Of a stretch of DNA of 64,000 bases, positions 9,989-18,464 are shown in pieces. The notes beneath the pieces were generated by a model that was not told the DNA's origin, made no database searches, and saw nothing but the letters and a program-made list of their open reading frames with translations. Within the stretch, counting starts at the first letter, position 1. Every line of letters begins with the position of its first letter. A program made the translations under genes and the position numbers. Source of the DNA: Parvibaculum sp. (GTDB taxonomy: Bacteria; Pseudomonadota; Alphaproteobacteria; Parvibaculales; Parvibaculaceae). The stretch covers positions 40,510-104,509 of the forward strand of contig NZ_JAUYUS010000016.1 in assembly GCF_030694575.1 (NCBI RefSeq), read 5' to 3'.

Positions 9989-10441
9989 CACAACCCATTT
10001 CGGTTTGAAGACTATTCGAGGGCACCGAACGGTCTGTTTTCACTCGACGTCTTCCGTCACGGAAAGCTCATTGAGCATTTCGAGGACAAGAACCTGATCG
10101 TTAACGGCAGCAAGGCCGTAAACGCGCGGTTGATCGGTGGTGACGTTACGAACCGCAGCATCACGCAGATTGGGTTCGGGACGAGCGGCACCGCACCGGC
10201 GGGCGGAAACACTGTGCTCACGAGCGCCTACACCAAGGCTGTCGACGCCGTGACGTATCCCGTCGAGGGAACCGTCCAGTTCGCGTTCTCTCTCGGCACT
10301 GGCGAGGCGAACGGCAAGGCAATTCTGGAATTCGGCCTCTTCACCGCCGCCGGCACGCTTTACGCGCGCAAGGTGCGCTCCGCTGCTCTCAATAAAGAGA
10401 GCGACATCAGCCTGCTTGGCACTTGGCAGATAACCTTCTGA
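9986..10441 (+). CDS. Phage tail-associated protein of unknown function
   Basis: 151 aa ORF between gpI and fibre 1. Confidence 0.55.
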   Translation: MHNPFRFEDYSRAPNGLFSLDVFRHGKLIEHFEDKNLIVNGSKAVNARLIGGDVTNRSITQIGFGTSGTAPAGGNTVLTSAYTKAVDAVTYPVEGTVQFAFSLGTGEANGKAILEFGLFTAAGTLYARKVRSAALNKESDISLLGTWQITF

Positions 10442-10450
10442 GGATTGGTG

Positions 10451-11899
10451 ATGGCTAACCAGCCTGAAGAAGCAGTATACGCCGCCGGCGTATTCCAGCT
10501 TGAGACGTCGACGTTGGCGCTCGGCGGAGTCGGTGGCCCGGCGAATACGCCGCTGCTCAACCTCGCCAACCGCACCGCTTACCTCAAGTCGCACATGGAT
10601 GCGCTTGAAGCGGGAACAGTTATTCCACCAACCGTAGCTCCCCTCAACTCTCCCGCCCTTACCGGTACGCCGACCGCCCCAACGGCAGCGATAGGCACCA
10701 ACACGGACCAGATCGCGACAATGGCCGCGTTGAAAGCTGCGGCCGACGCGCTGCTAGACGCCGCCCCAGGCACTCTGGACACGCTTAAAAAATTGGCGTC
10801 TGCCATTGCCGATGATCCGAACTTTGCCACGACGATGGCAACCGCGCTGGCTGGAAAGCTGGGAAAGAGCGGGGACACAATGACGGGGGCGCTCGTGATC
10901 GCCCTCTCAGCACTGCAGTTGACCTTGCGGAACAGCAACAACACGGCGGATTCAGTAGTCGAACATACGCGGTTTCTGCGCGGCAGCGGTGCCGGCGTCA
11001 GGGCGGCGCTTCGGTCTGTGCGGGGTGCGACAAACGCGGTTGGAGACGTTTATCTGACGTTCCTTTCGGCGGCCGATGCAGTGCTTCAGCAATACACATT
11101 TGGAGCGGACGGCAAGCTGCTTCTCCCGACCGATCCCACCGCAGCGCTCGGTGCGGCGACCAAGCAGTATGTCGACGCGACGGTCATAACGCAGATCGTC
11201 AGCGGCTACCGAAACCTCAAGATCGTGTCGGCGGATGGCGGCACGTCGAGCATCATCACCTGTGCCGCGATCACGCTTGAGGGGGCAGGGGGGGTCGGAA
11301 AGCGGTTCGATTCTGTGAATAAGACCCTCAACCTGGCGAATTCCGGCGACGGCGGTATCGACACTGGCTCTGTGGCTTCTGGCAATTGGTATTATGAGTG
11401 GATCATCGGTAAGGCTGACGGGACCGTCGACGTGCTGGGGTCACTGTCGTCGACCGCGCCGACCATGCCATCCGGCTACACTTACAAGGCCTATGTCGGG
11501 GCTGTTCTGACGAAGAGCGGATCGGCGGTTCTGGTCGGGTCGATCCACTACGGCAATATGGGATATCGCACCGCGACGCCGCTGCCAAAGATGATTTCGG
11601 GGTCGAGCGGGAATGTATCGACCGGACCAAGAATGGCGGTGGCTGTGGCGGATTATGTTCCGCCTACTGCAAGCCATATCCTCGGCATCGTTAACGGCGG
11701 CGGGGGTATCACGTTGGTGGCGCCCAACAACACATACGGCGCCTATAACTCCACGACCAATGCCGCTCCAGCAAAGGAAGAAACCGATACCAGCGGGCAG
11801 TTCTGCCTTGCCCTCGAAAGTTCCAACATCTACTACGCTTCGAGCGGGGATAGCAGGGCTGGTCTCTATGCAACGGGTTGGAGAGACAATAACCTCTGA
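10451..11899 (+). CDS. Phage tail fibre protein 1
   Basis: N-term 'MANQPEEAVYAAGVFQLET...TPLLNLANRTAYLKSHMDALEAG', 'SPALTGTPTAPTAAIGTNTDQIAT' fibre repeat, 'KLGKSGDTMTGAL' motif. Confidence 0.8.
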   Translation: MANQPEEAVYAAGVFQLETSTLALGGVGGPANTPLLNLANRTAYLKSHMDALEAGTVIPPTVAPLNSPALTGTPTAPTAAIGTNTDQIATMAALKAAADALLDAAPGTLDTLKKLASAIADDPNFATTMATALAGKLGKSGDTMTGALVIALSALQLTLRNSNNTADSVVEHTRFLRGSGAGVRAALRSVRGATNAVGDVYLTFLSAADAVLQQYTFGADGKLLLPTDPTAALGAATKQYVDATVITQIVSGYRNLKIVSADGGTSSIITCAAITLEGAGGVGKRFDSVNKTLNLANSGDGGIDTGSVASGNWYYEWIIGKADGTVDVLGSLSSTAPTMPSGYTYKAYVGAVLTKSGSAVLVGSIHYGNMGYRTATPLPKMISGSSGNVSTGPRMAVAVADYVPPTASHILGIVNGGGGITLVAPNNTYGAYNSTTNAAPAKEETDTSGQFCLALESSNIYYASSGDSRAGLYATGWRDNNL

Positions 11900-11926
11900 A
11901 CGGCGGCTTGACGGCGGCCATCCCTG

Positions 11927-11945
11927 ACGCCACTGTGGCGTTTTT
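11927..11945 (+). terminator. Intrinsic terminator after fibre 1
   Basis: ACGCCA-CTG-TGGCGT followed by TTTTT. Confidence 0.6.
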
Positions 11946-11959
11946 GCGGGGGTGCCGTC

Positions 11960-12694
11960 GTGCGGATCAACTATCAGCGCCTGTTCGACATGGGGAGTGA
12001 GCATGCGGGAGCCTTCAGGACCGCATCGCCCTTCCCGAGCGTCTGTCTCGACGGGCTTTTCGAGCCGTCCGAGTACGAAGTGATCGCCAGTTGCTTCCCG
12101 GACCCAACGAGCGATGTCTGGAAGAAGCCCGAGAACATCCATACCAAGGGAAAGTACGTCACTCGCCGCGGCGATGACGATTTGAAAGAGCTTCTGTTCG
12201 ACGATGCCGCGCGGCAGGTTCTCGCGGAACTGAACAGCGGGCCTTTCCTCCGCTTTCTGGAGCTGCTGACCGGCATCAAGGGCCTCATCGGAGACCCATA
12301 CCTGGCTGAGGGCGGCTTTCATTGTAGTGAGGATGGCGGCTATCTCGACATCCACGCGGATTTCAGCCATCACGACGCGCTCGGGCTGGAGCGGCGGCTT
12401 AACCTGATCATCTATCTGAACGAGGGCTGGTTGCCAGAGTATGGCGGCGCGCTCTCTCTCTACGACCTCGACCTGAATCCGGTCGCCAGTTTCTTGCCGG
12501 TGGCGAACCGGGCCGCGATCTTCGAGACCAGTGATACCAGCTATCACGGGCACCCGGAACCGATGAAGCTGCCCGCCGGGGTATACCGGCGGTCGATTGC
12601 GCTCTACTACTACTCGCTCCCAACCGGGCGTGAGAAGTCGAGGATCGTATTCCCGAAAGACCGCGCCTTCTCGCACCAAACGACGGAGGCCTAA
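11960..12694 (+). CDS. 2OG-Fe(II) oxygenase (prolyl-4-hydroxylase-like)
   Basis: 'HADFSHHDALGLERRLNLIIYLNEGWLPEYGGALSLYD...YHGHPEP...YRRSIALYYYS': HxD, distal H and 2OG-binding R. Confidence 0.75.
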   Translation: MRINYQRLFDMGSEHAGAFRTASPFPSVCLDGLFEPSEYEVIASCFPDPTSDVWKKPENIHTKGKYVTRRGDDDLKELLFDDAARQVLAELNSGPFLRFLELLTGIKGLIGDPYLAEGGFHCSEDGGYLDIHADFSHHDALGLERRLNLIIYLNEGWLPEYGGALSLYDLDLNPVASFLPVANRAAIFETSDTSYHGHPEPMKLPAGVYRRSIALYYYSLPTGREKSRIVFPKDRAFSHQTTEA

Positions 12695-12697
12695 GAG

Positions 12698-13462
12698 ATG
12701 AGCGATCGCGCGGCCTATTCCAACCAGAACGACGCCGAGGACGCGGCTCAGGGCCTTCTTGAAGCTATCGCCAGGTCGGACCTCCTGCCCGCCGGCGAGT
12801 TGCTGAGAAACATCGGACTATTCCTTCGGCAGAAGGATCTGGCTCATATCCTTTTCATGGCCGACCTCTACCGGCGTATCGTCGACGTGCCCGGATACAT
12901 CGCGGAGTTCGGGGTCATGTGGGGCCGCAACCTCTCGCTGCTGATGGCGATGCGCGAATGCTTCGAGCCCTACAATCACACCCGGAAGATCGTCGGTTTC
13001 GATACTTTCGCGGGGTTCGTTGGCACGACGACGGAAGATCACGGCGACAAGCCTAAAGAGGGGATGCACGGCGCGGGCGATTACGGCGTAGCGGCCGGTT
13101 ACGAGAAGACGCTGGCCGACATCCTGAGCGCCCACCAGAACACCGCTCACCTGGCACACGTCAAAAAGTTCGAGATTGTAAAGGGCGACGTGACCGAGAC
13201 CCTGCCGCGCTGGATGAAGAACAACCCGCATGCGGTGTTCGCCTTCTGCTACCTCGATCTCGACCTTTATGAGCCGACAAAGGCGGTGCTGCAGCAGGTC
13301 AAGGGGCGGCTCGTCAAGGGCTCGGTTCTCGCTTTCGACGAGGTTCTGAACCCGAGCTATCCAGGTGAAACGGTGGCGCTTGATGAAATGTTCGGCATTC
13401 CCAACATGCGCCTGCTGAGAACGCCGTTGAGCGGATGGAAGACGTTCTGGGTCGTTGAGTAA
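12698..13462 (+). CDS. TylF/MycF-like SAM-dependent O-methyltransferase
   Basis: 'VPGYIAEFGVMWGRNLSLLMAM...KIVGFDTFAGF...YLDLDLYEPTKAVL...GSVLAFDE' matches the TylF-family pattern. Confidence 0.7.
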   Translation: MSDRAAYSNQNDAEDAAQGLLEAIARSDLLPAGELLRNIGLFLRQKDLAHILFMADLYRRIVDVPGYIAEFGVMWGRNLSLLMAMRECFEPYNHTRKIVGFDTFAGFVGTTTEDHGDKPKEGMHGAGDYGVAAGYEKTLADILSAHQNTAHLAHVKKFEIVKGDVTETLPRWMKNNPHAVFAFCYLDLDLYEPTKAVLQQVKGRLVKGSVLAFDEVLNPSYPGETVALDEMFGIPNMRLLRTPLSGWKTFWVVE

Positions 13463-13491
13463 CCATCAACTCTCAACCACCGCGCAGCATC

Positions 13492-13537
13492 GTCGTGACG
13501 GGATACTTCGACTCTTAGCAAGTCGAGGAATGCCGTG
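13492..13537 (+). promoter_or_regulatory. Repeated 19-nt block plus RBS-proximal hairpin, copy 2
   Basis: gtcgtgacgggatacttcg + 13 nt + cgaggaatgcc then GTG (13535); stem CTTCGACT/AGTCGAGG. Confidence 0.5.
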
Positions 13538-14881
13538 GCTAACCAGCCTGAAGAAGCAGTATATGACGAGGGCGTCTACCAGATCGAGATTACCGATCCG
13601 GTGCAGGGCGCGCTTGGCGGTCTTGACAACAAGCCGCTCCTGAATCTCGCCAACCGGACGGCATGGCTGAAGCAGCACGTCGATGCGCTGGAATCCGGCT
13701 CAAATATTCCCGTTACCTACGCGCCTATCAACTCCCCCTCGTTCACGGGCTCCCCCGCTGCCCCGACGCCGCCCGTCGGCGATGACACGACGAAAATCCC
13801 GACCACGGCGTTTGTGCAGACGGCCGTTGGGGGCATGGTGACGGTCGACGTTAGCGGCAATTCCAACGTGACGCTGACGGCCGCGAAATGGGGCGCCTCA
13901 ACGATCATCCTGATCGGCGCGCAAACGGGGAACTTGAATGTCGTATTCCCGACCCGCGGCGACCGTTGGCTGGTTGTCAACGCCACGACGGGAACCGGAA
14001 CGATAACCTGTAAAACTGCGGCTGGGTCCGGCGTCCAGGTCGTGCGTGGGATGTCGGCTCCGATATTCTGCGACGCCGTCAACGCCTATTTCGAGCGAAC
14101 GGATTTCACGAACGTCGCGCTGACGGGAGTCCCGACCGCGCCGACCGCGCCGGACGCTACCGACACCGATCAGATCGCGTCGACTAAATACGTCCAGAAC
14201 ACCTACCGGACGTTCGCGCCGATTGACTCTCCGACGTTTACCGGCGTGCCGGCTGGCCCGACGCCGGCGGCCGGCGACAAATCCACGAAGTTCGCGACCA
14301 CGGCGTTCGTGCAGGATACGGCGCCTCCGGTCGGCGGCATCATCATGTATTCAGGGCTGATCGCCGACATTCCGCTGCCGTGGCGGCTGTGCGATGGCAC
14401 CAATGGAACTCCGGACCTGCGCGATAAGTTCATCGTCGGCGCACGCTCCGACCATGACGGCACGGCAAAAACAAACATCACCGGGGCGCTCACCAAGTCC
14501 GGAGGATCTGTCTCCGGCGTGACGGCTGGGGGCGGCGAGCATAATCATGCTGGGTTCACCGGATCGCACGTCCTCACATTGAATGAGATGCCTAGCCACA
14601 GGCACCTTCAATATTCAAGCGTCACGGCAACCAGCTCAAATTCTCTCGGCCTTGCTGCGGGCAATGCTCCGGCCTTCGCGGCAACGCTCGGGTTCGACAA
14701 CAATGGCTATTTTACGGTATCGCGGTCTGATGCTGGAGAGCCAACCATTGGCCGAACTTCACCCAGCGGCGGGGCCGATGCACATAATCACTCAATCGCG
14801 GCCGCTGGTACTCACACCCACACCATCCCGAGCGTTCTGCCGCCATACGTCGCGCTCGCCTTCATCATGAGAACCGCATAG
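13535..14881 (+). CDS. Phage tail fibre protein 2 with tail-collar domain
   Basis: N-term shared with fibre 1; three 'APIDSPTFTGVPAGPTPAAGDKSTKFATTAFV'-type repeats; collar-like 'PVGGIIMYSG...PLPWRLCDGTNGTPDLRDKFIVGA'. Confidence 0.8.
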   Translation: MANQPEEAVYDEGVYQIEITDPVQGALGGLDNKPLLNLANRTAWLKQHVDALESGSNIPVTYAPINSPSFTGSPAAPTPPVGDDTTKIPTTAFVQTAVGGMVTVDVSGNSNVTLTAAKWGASTIILIGAQTGNLNVVFPTRGDRWLVVNATTGTGTITCKTAAGSGVQVVRGMSAPIFCDAVNAYFERTDFTNVALTGVPTAPTAPDATDTDQIASTKYVQNTYRTFAPIDSPTFTGVPAGPTPAAGDKSTKFATTAFVQDTAPPVGGIIMYSGLIADIPLPWRLCDGTNGTPDLRDKFIVGARSDHDGTAKTNITGALTKSGGSVSGVTAGGGEHNHAGFTGSHVLTLNEMPSHRHLQYSSVTATSSNSLGLAAGNAPAFAATLGFDNNGYFTVSRSDAGEPTIGRTSPSGGADAHNHSIAAAGTHTHTIPSVLPPYVALAFIMRTA

Positions 14882-14899
14882 AGCGGGCTGGGATAGAAC

Positions 14900-15238
14900 A
14901 TGACCATTTCACCGAAACCGATGATGCCGCGCGACTCATACAATGCACCAATCCCGGCTCTGCGTGCTCGGAACGGCGGCGCCAAGAAGGGCACGGCTGG
15001 ATCGTCCTCTACCCGCATCGGTCCCTTCGAGAGTGGGACGGCTGTGATCTCGATCTACGCACCGGCCGACATTCGGTACGAAGTCGGCGGGGACAGCATC
15101 GTTGCGGTCCTGGCGACCTCCCATCTCCTCGCCGCAGGCGAGCGGCTTGTAGTTGCGCTGCGGCCGACGGATACGCATATCGCGATCATCCGCGTCGGCG
15201 ATGCTGACGTCGCGGTCGACGTGTCGGAGCTGGAATGA
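14900..15238 (+). CDS. Phage protein of unknown function
   Basis: 112 aa ORF overlapping the next ORF (ATGA). Confidence 0.5.
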   Translation: MTISPKPMMPRDSYNAPIPALRARNGGAKKGTAGSSSTRIGPFESGTAVISIYAPADIRYEVGGDSIVAVLATSHLLAAGERLVVALRPTDTHIAIIRVGDADVAVDVSELE

Positions 15239-16014
15239 GCCGCCTCGGACTTGGGCTGCCGCTCGCCGGCATGAGGGCGAGGATATCAGCGCCGGCGATC
15301 GTCACGGTGCCGGCGATGTTCTTGCCGACCGATTACGGCGCCAAGCTGCGCGGGTGGCCTGATGCGGGGCGGGCGGAGTATCTCACGATCAACGGCGGAC
15401 GCATTGCCGGGCTCGTCGATCCGATCGCCGAGGTCGAGTTCACGCAGGCCTTCTCCTCGCAGCGGCCTATCCAGCAGGGAAAGAACGCCGCCTTCGACAG
15501 CAACGACGATTTTCTCAACTACGAGGGTATGGCCTGGGGTAGTGACCCGTTCGAAATTCAGGCGCTCGTGCGGCAGGACGCGCTGGCGGCCTCGACGGGA
15601 CGCCGCCAGATAGTCGGCTACGGCGGCGCGGGTTCGGTCGGACAGTGCCGTCTCGGCCGTATCGTATCGGGCGGCGTAAATCGCGGCGAGATGGTCACCG
15701 CCACGACGGTCGGAGGGGCCGTCACCGTTGCCGGTAGCACCGTCGACCTGAGCGGCATTCATCATCTGAACGGGAGGTTTGCGGCCGACAGCAATACTCT
15801 GACGGTAGACGGCAATGTGAACGGGCCCTTCCCGTCGGTGCTGGAGGTCGGCACTGTGCGGACGCGGATCGGCGCCTCGTCTCTCAATACAGCAGGCAAC
15901 ATTTGGCACGGCCTCTGGCGTGCTTCCGTCATCACCGACCTTCTCGACCCAGAAGAATACGAGGCACTTGAGTCGTGGCGGCAGATGTGCCTCGCCGACA
16001 TCCCCGCCGCATGA
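15235..16014 (+). CDS. Phage structural protein with concanavalin/LamG-like features
   Basis: 'PFEIQALVRQDALA...STVDLSGIHHLNGRFAADSNTLTVDGN...NIWHGLWRASVITDLLDPEEYEAL' is LamG-like. Confidence 0.5.
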   Translation: MSRLGLGLPLAGMRARISAPAIVTVPAMFLPTDYGAKLRGWPDAGRAEYLTINGGRIAGLVDPIAEVEFTQAFSSQRPIQQGKNAAFDSNDDFLNYEGMAWGSDPFEIQALVRQDALAASTGRRQIVGYGGAGSVGQCRLGRIVSGGVNRGEMVTATTVGGAVTVAGSTVDLSGIHHLNGRFAADSNTLTVDGNVNGPFPSVLEVGTVRTRIGASSLNTAGNIWHGLWRASVITDLLDPEEYEALESWRQMCLADIPAA

Positions 16015-16030
16015 GTAGAAAGGATTGAAA

Positions 16031-16318
16031 GTGTCTCAGGACAATAATTTTCTGGTCTGGCCCCTCGGCAAGCTCGCCGAGGCGACGGCTTACATGAACG
16101 AGCAGAACGCAAAATGGACGGCCCTCACGGGCGACCCGTGGGCGCCGTTGCTGATGGACGAATTCGGCCAGCCAGTCGTGTCGCATTGCGCCGCACCGGC
16201 GAAATACGATTGGGGCGATGGTCTCGTCGAGATCGAGGAGCCCGAAGGCCTCGAAGCCCTGCGCGCCGACGCCGTCATCGTGCCCACCTTCAATCCGTGG
16301 GTGGAAGAGGAAGATTAG
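16031..16318 (+). CDS. Small phage protein of unknown function
   Basis: GTG-start ORF in operon context. Confidence 0.45.
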   Translation: MSQDNNFLVWPLGKLAEATAYMNEQNAKWTALTGDPWAPLLMDEFGQPVVSHCAAPAKYDWGDGLVEIEEPEGLEALRADAVIVPTFNPWVEEED

Positions 16319-16332
16319 GCCCAGCCGCCAGC

Positions 16333-16355
16333 CCCTCGCCCTTGACGGGCGAGGG
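16333..16355 (+). other. Strong hairpin between structural and lysis genes
   Basis: CCCTCGCCC-TTGAC-GGGCGAGGG, 9-bp perfect stem, no T-run. Confidence 0.5.
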
Positions 16356-16454
16356 CACTGGCGCTGCTAACTGAATCACTTCCGATCTGGTCGTGATGCA
16401 ACGCTGCATCATGATCAGAATCTCGCTGGACCATATTCAGAAGGCACTGGCGTC

Positions 16455-17009
16455 ATGAGAGAGGTTACGTTCACTCTGAACCGCCTCGAACATGACGGCC
16501 TAGCCACACGTGGCGAGCTTCTGGCCGGCGGCACTTGGCTTTGCTATATAGCCGAAGATCGCTATCGCCAGGTCAAGGTGCCGGGGTCGACGCGCATACC
16601 GGATGGGCTCTACGAAATTGAACTAAAGCCGGTCGGCACTTCTCGCTTCGACAAGGTGGCGACGGAAATCATGGCGGCGGCCGGCCTTGCGCATCACGGC
16701 ATGATCCGCCTGATCGCCGTGCCGAATTTCTCTGAAGTGCTCTATCATTGGGGTAACGACCAGCACGACACTGAGGGCTGCCTGCTTGGTGGGATGACCA
16801 AGATGTCGTCGCCAAAGGATGGGTCGCTCGCCGTCGGGATGAGCCGGCCAGCGTATCAAAAGACGTATCCCGTTCTCTCCGCGCCGCTGATACGCGGAGA
16901 CCGAGCCTTTATCCACATTCGAAATCTCGATGGCACTCCGTCTGCCTCCGATCCCGTGCGCGCACCCGTGCCGCTGGAGCGGCCGGATCGCGCGAAGCAG
17001 GGGGCATAG
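16455..17009 (+). CDS. DUF5675-like protein (candidate lysis or peptidoglycan-active enzyme)
   Basis: 'VLYHWGNDQHDTEGCLLGG' resembles the HxGN..DTxGCxLxG signature of DUF5675; precedes holin-like genes. Confidence 0.65.
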   Translation: MREVTFTLNRLEHDGLATRGELLAGGTWLCYIAEDRYRQVKVPGSTRIPDGLYEIELKPVGTSRFDKVATEIMAAAGLAHHGMIRLIAVPNFSEVLYHWGNDQHDTEGCLLGGMTKMSSPKDGSLAVGMSRPAYQKTYPVLSAPLIRGDRAFIHIRNLDGTPSASDPVRAPVPLERPDRAKQGA

Positions 17010-17363
17010 ATGCCGGAACCGACTATCCAGGAAGTGATCGGCGTGCGCTGGGCAACCTTGCTCGCGGGGTTCATGGGCGCCGTCGTCTCCCTCTCCTTCG
17101 TGAAAGAACTCACGCGGATGCAGATGGTGGGCGCCGTCGCGATCGGCACCGTTACCGCTGGCTATCTCACGCCGGCCGTGCTCGCCTATTTTCATCTCCC
17201 GTCTGAAGTCCAGAACGGCGCCGCATTCCTCACCGGCCTCACGGCGATGAACCTCATCCCAGGCATTCTCGCTCTGAGCGCCTATTTCCGAAAAAACCCC
17301 ACGTCTGCCGTGACAGGCATTCCTCCGTCGCCGCCGTCACAAGATGGCAGCAACGGAGGCTGA
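17010..17363 (+). CDS. Holin-like membrane protein
   Basis: 117 aa with hydrophobic segments, lysis cassette position. Confidence 0.5.
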   Translation: MPEPTIQEVIGVRWATLLAGFMGAVVSLSFVKELTRMQMVGAVAIGTVTAGYLTPAVLAYFHLPSEVQNGAAFLTGLTAMNLIPGILALSAYFRKNPTSAVTGIPPSPPSQDGSNGG

Positions 17364-17365
17364 CA

Positions 17366-17662
17366 ATGATCCTTTACCTTCTCACTCTGGCCGCCTGCTT
17401 GGTGATCTTCGCCTTCTCGCTTTGCGAGCTGAATGGCATGAGCCGGCAGACAAGCCACGTTCTGCGGGCGGCGTTCGTTCTCATGGCTGTGGGAGCCTTC
17501 GGCGTCCTGACCGAACCTGCGGCGATTGGGGCGGATGATCGATGGGCGGGCGCGGCGCTCGCTCTTGGTGTCGCGCTGCATATGCTTGCCCACCGTCGCC
17601 ACGAGGCAATCCGTTTGCTCAATAGCTGGTGGCGCTCCCTCTCTGGCCCGGTGACGAAATGA
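17366..17662 (+). CDS. Small membrane protein (holin/antiholin candidate)
   Basis: 98 aa, hydrophobic segments, between holin-like gene and spanin. Confidence 0.45.
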   Translation: MILYLLTLAACLVIFAFSLCELNGMSRQTSHVLRAAFVLMAVGAFGVLTEPAAIGADDRWAGAALALGVALHMLAHRRHEAIRLLNSWWRSLSGPVTK

Positions 17663-18282
17663 ACATTTCCAGTCTCGTGAGGGGCGCTACCGGACTCGCG
17701 TCGAAGGCGGCCGGCGGATGGTATCTCTACGCGATCATCGCCGGCGTCGCGTTCGGCGTCGGCGGTGTCGCCGCGTGGAAGACGCAGGATGTGATCTACG
17801 GCAAGCAGGTCGCCGAACTGAATACCAAAGTTGCCCAGGCCGAGGCCGCTCACGGCGAGGATCTTCGTATCATCGCGATTGAGGCCTCCGCAGACCTTCT
17901 CGCGAAGATGGCAGAGATTGAGCGCCTGCAAGGTCTGATTTCCAACATCGAGGCCAAGAGCTTTAAGGAGATGCAAAATGCGCGTGCTGAAAATGATCGG
18001 CTTCGTGACGATGTGCGGGATGGCATTGTTCGGCTGCGCATCGCCGTCCGAGGAGCCTCGCCCTCAAATCCTGCCGATGGCGAACTCCTGCCCGGCGCCG
18101 GTTCCGATGCCGTCATGGGTGATGGAACCTCCGTCGAACTCAGTCCAGAAGCTGGACAAGCTGTTCTCGATCTCCGCGCCGGACTGATCGTTGACGATGC
18201 GAAGCTTCGCGCTTGCCAGGCTATTTCAGCGGCGCAAAGGACGGCTCCACCTTCGGTGTCGACGGCTCCTCGCGCCCGCTGA
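17659..18282 (+). CDS. Rz-like i-spanin
   Basis: One N-terminal TM segment then coiled coil; encodes Rz1 in the +1 frame. Confidence 0.7.
   Translation: MNISSLVRGATGLASKAAGGWYLYAIIAGVAFGVGGVAAWKTQDVIYGKQVAELNTKVAQAEAAHGEDLRIIAIEASADLLAKMAEIERLQGLISNIEAKSFKEMQNARAENDRLRDDVRDGIVRLRIAVRGASPSNPADGELLPGAGSDAVMGDGTSVELSPEAGQAVLDLRAGLIVDDAKLRACQAISAAQRTAPPSVSTAPRAR
17978..18187 (+). CDS. Rz1-like o-spanin lipoprotein nested in Rz
   Basis: 69 aa, lipobox-like 'MALFGC', Pro-rich body, fully within Rz in +1 frame. Confidence 0.7.
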   Translation: MRVLKMIGFVTMCGMALFGCASPSEEPRPQILPMANSCPAPVPMPSWVMEPPSNSVQKLDKLFSISAPD

Positions 18283-18443
18283 AATCTTCACTTCTGGGAT
18301 GTAGCGGGAACCTGAGTGATTGTCGGGGAAGTAGCGTTATGCTTCGACGAAACCGCCAGCATTACCGCTGGCAGCGAGCATTTTCCGTTTTCTGAAAATC
18401 ATATAACACATTGTTATAATTGACGTTTTCGGAATTTACAGCA

Positions 18444-18464
18444 GGCCTATTGCAATCATAGGCC
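18444..18464. other. Candidate attR core
   Basis: GGCCTAT-TGCAATC-ATAGGCC (7-bp arms, 7-bp spacer) where thioesterase homology stops. Confidence 0.45.

Larger units (their letters stand above)
1..18457. mobile_element. Right-hand part of a contractile-tailed (myovirus-type) prophage; left end lies outside the window
   Basis: Contiguous tail/baseplate/fibre/lysis gene order, then a truncated host thioesterase fragment and housekeeping genes. No head genes or integrase visible in the window. Confidence 0.85.

Noticed and set aside
18402-18418. TATAACA-CAT-TGTTATA as a Xer/dif site
   Set aside because: Does not match the dif arm consensus; kept only as an inverted repeat near attR.
18362-18440. 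Minus-strand 'NYNNVLYDF' resembling the missing 'YYNVLFD' of the thioesterase
   Set aside because: Separated from the fragment by unrelated AT-rich sequence and not followed by further homology; likely chance.
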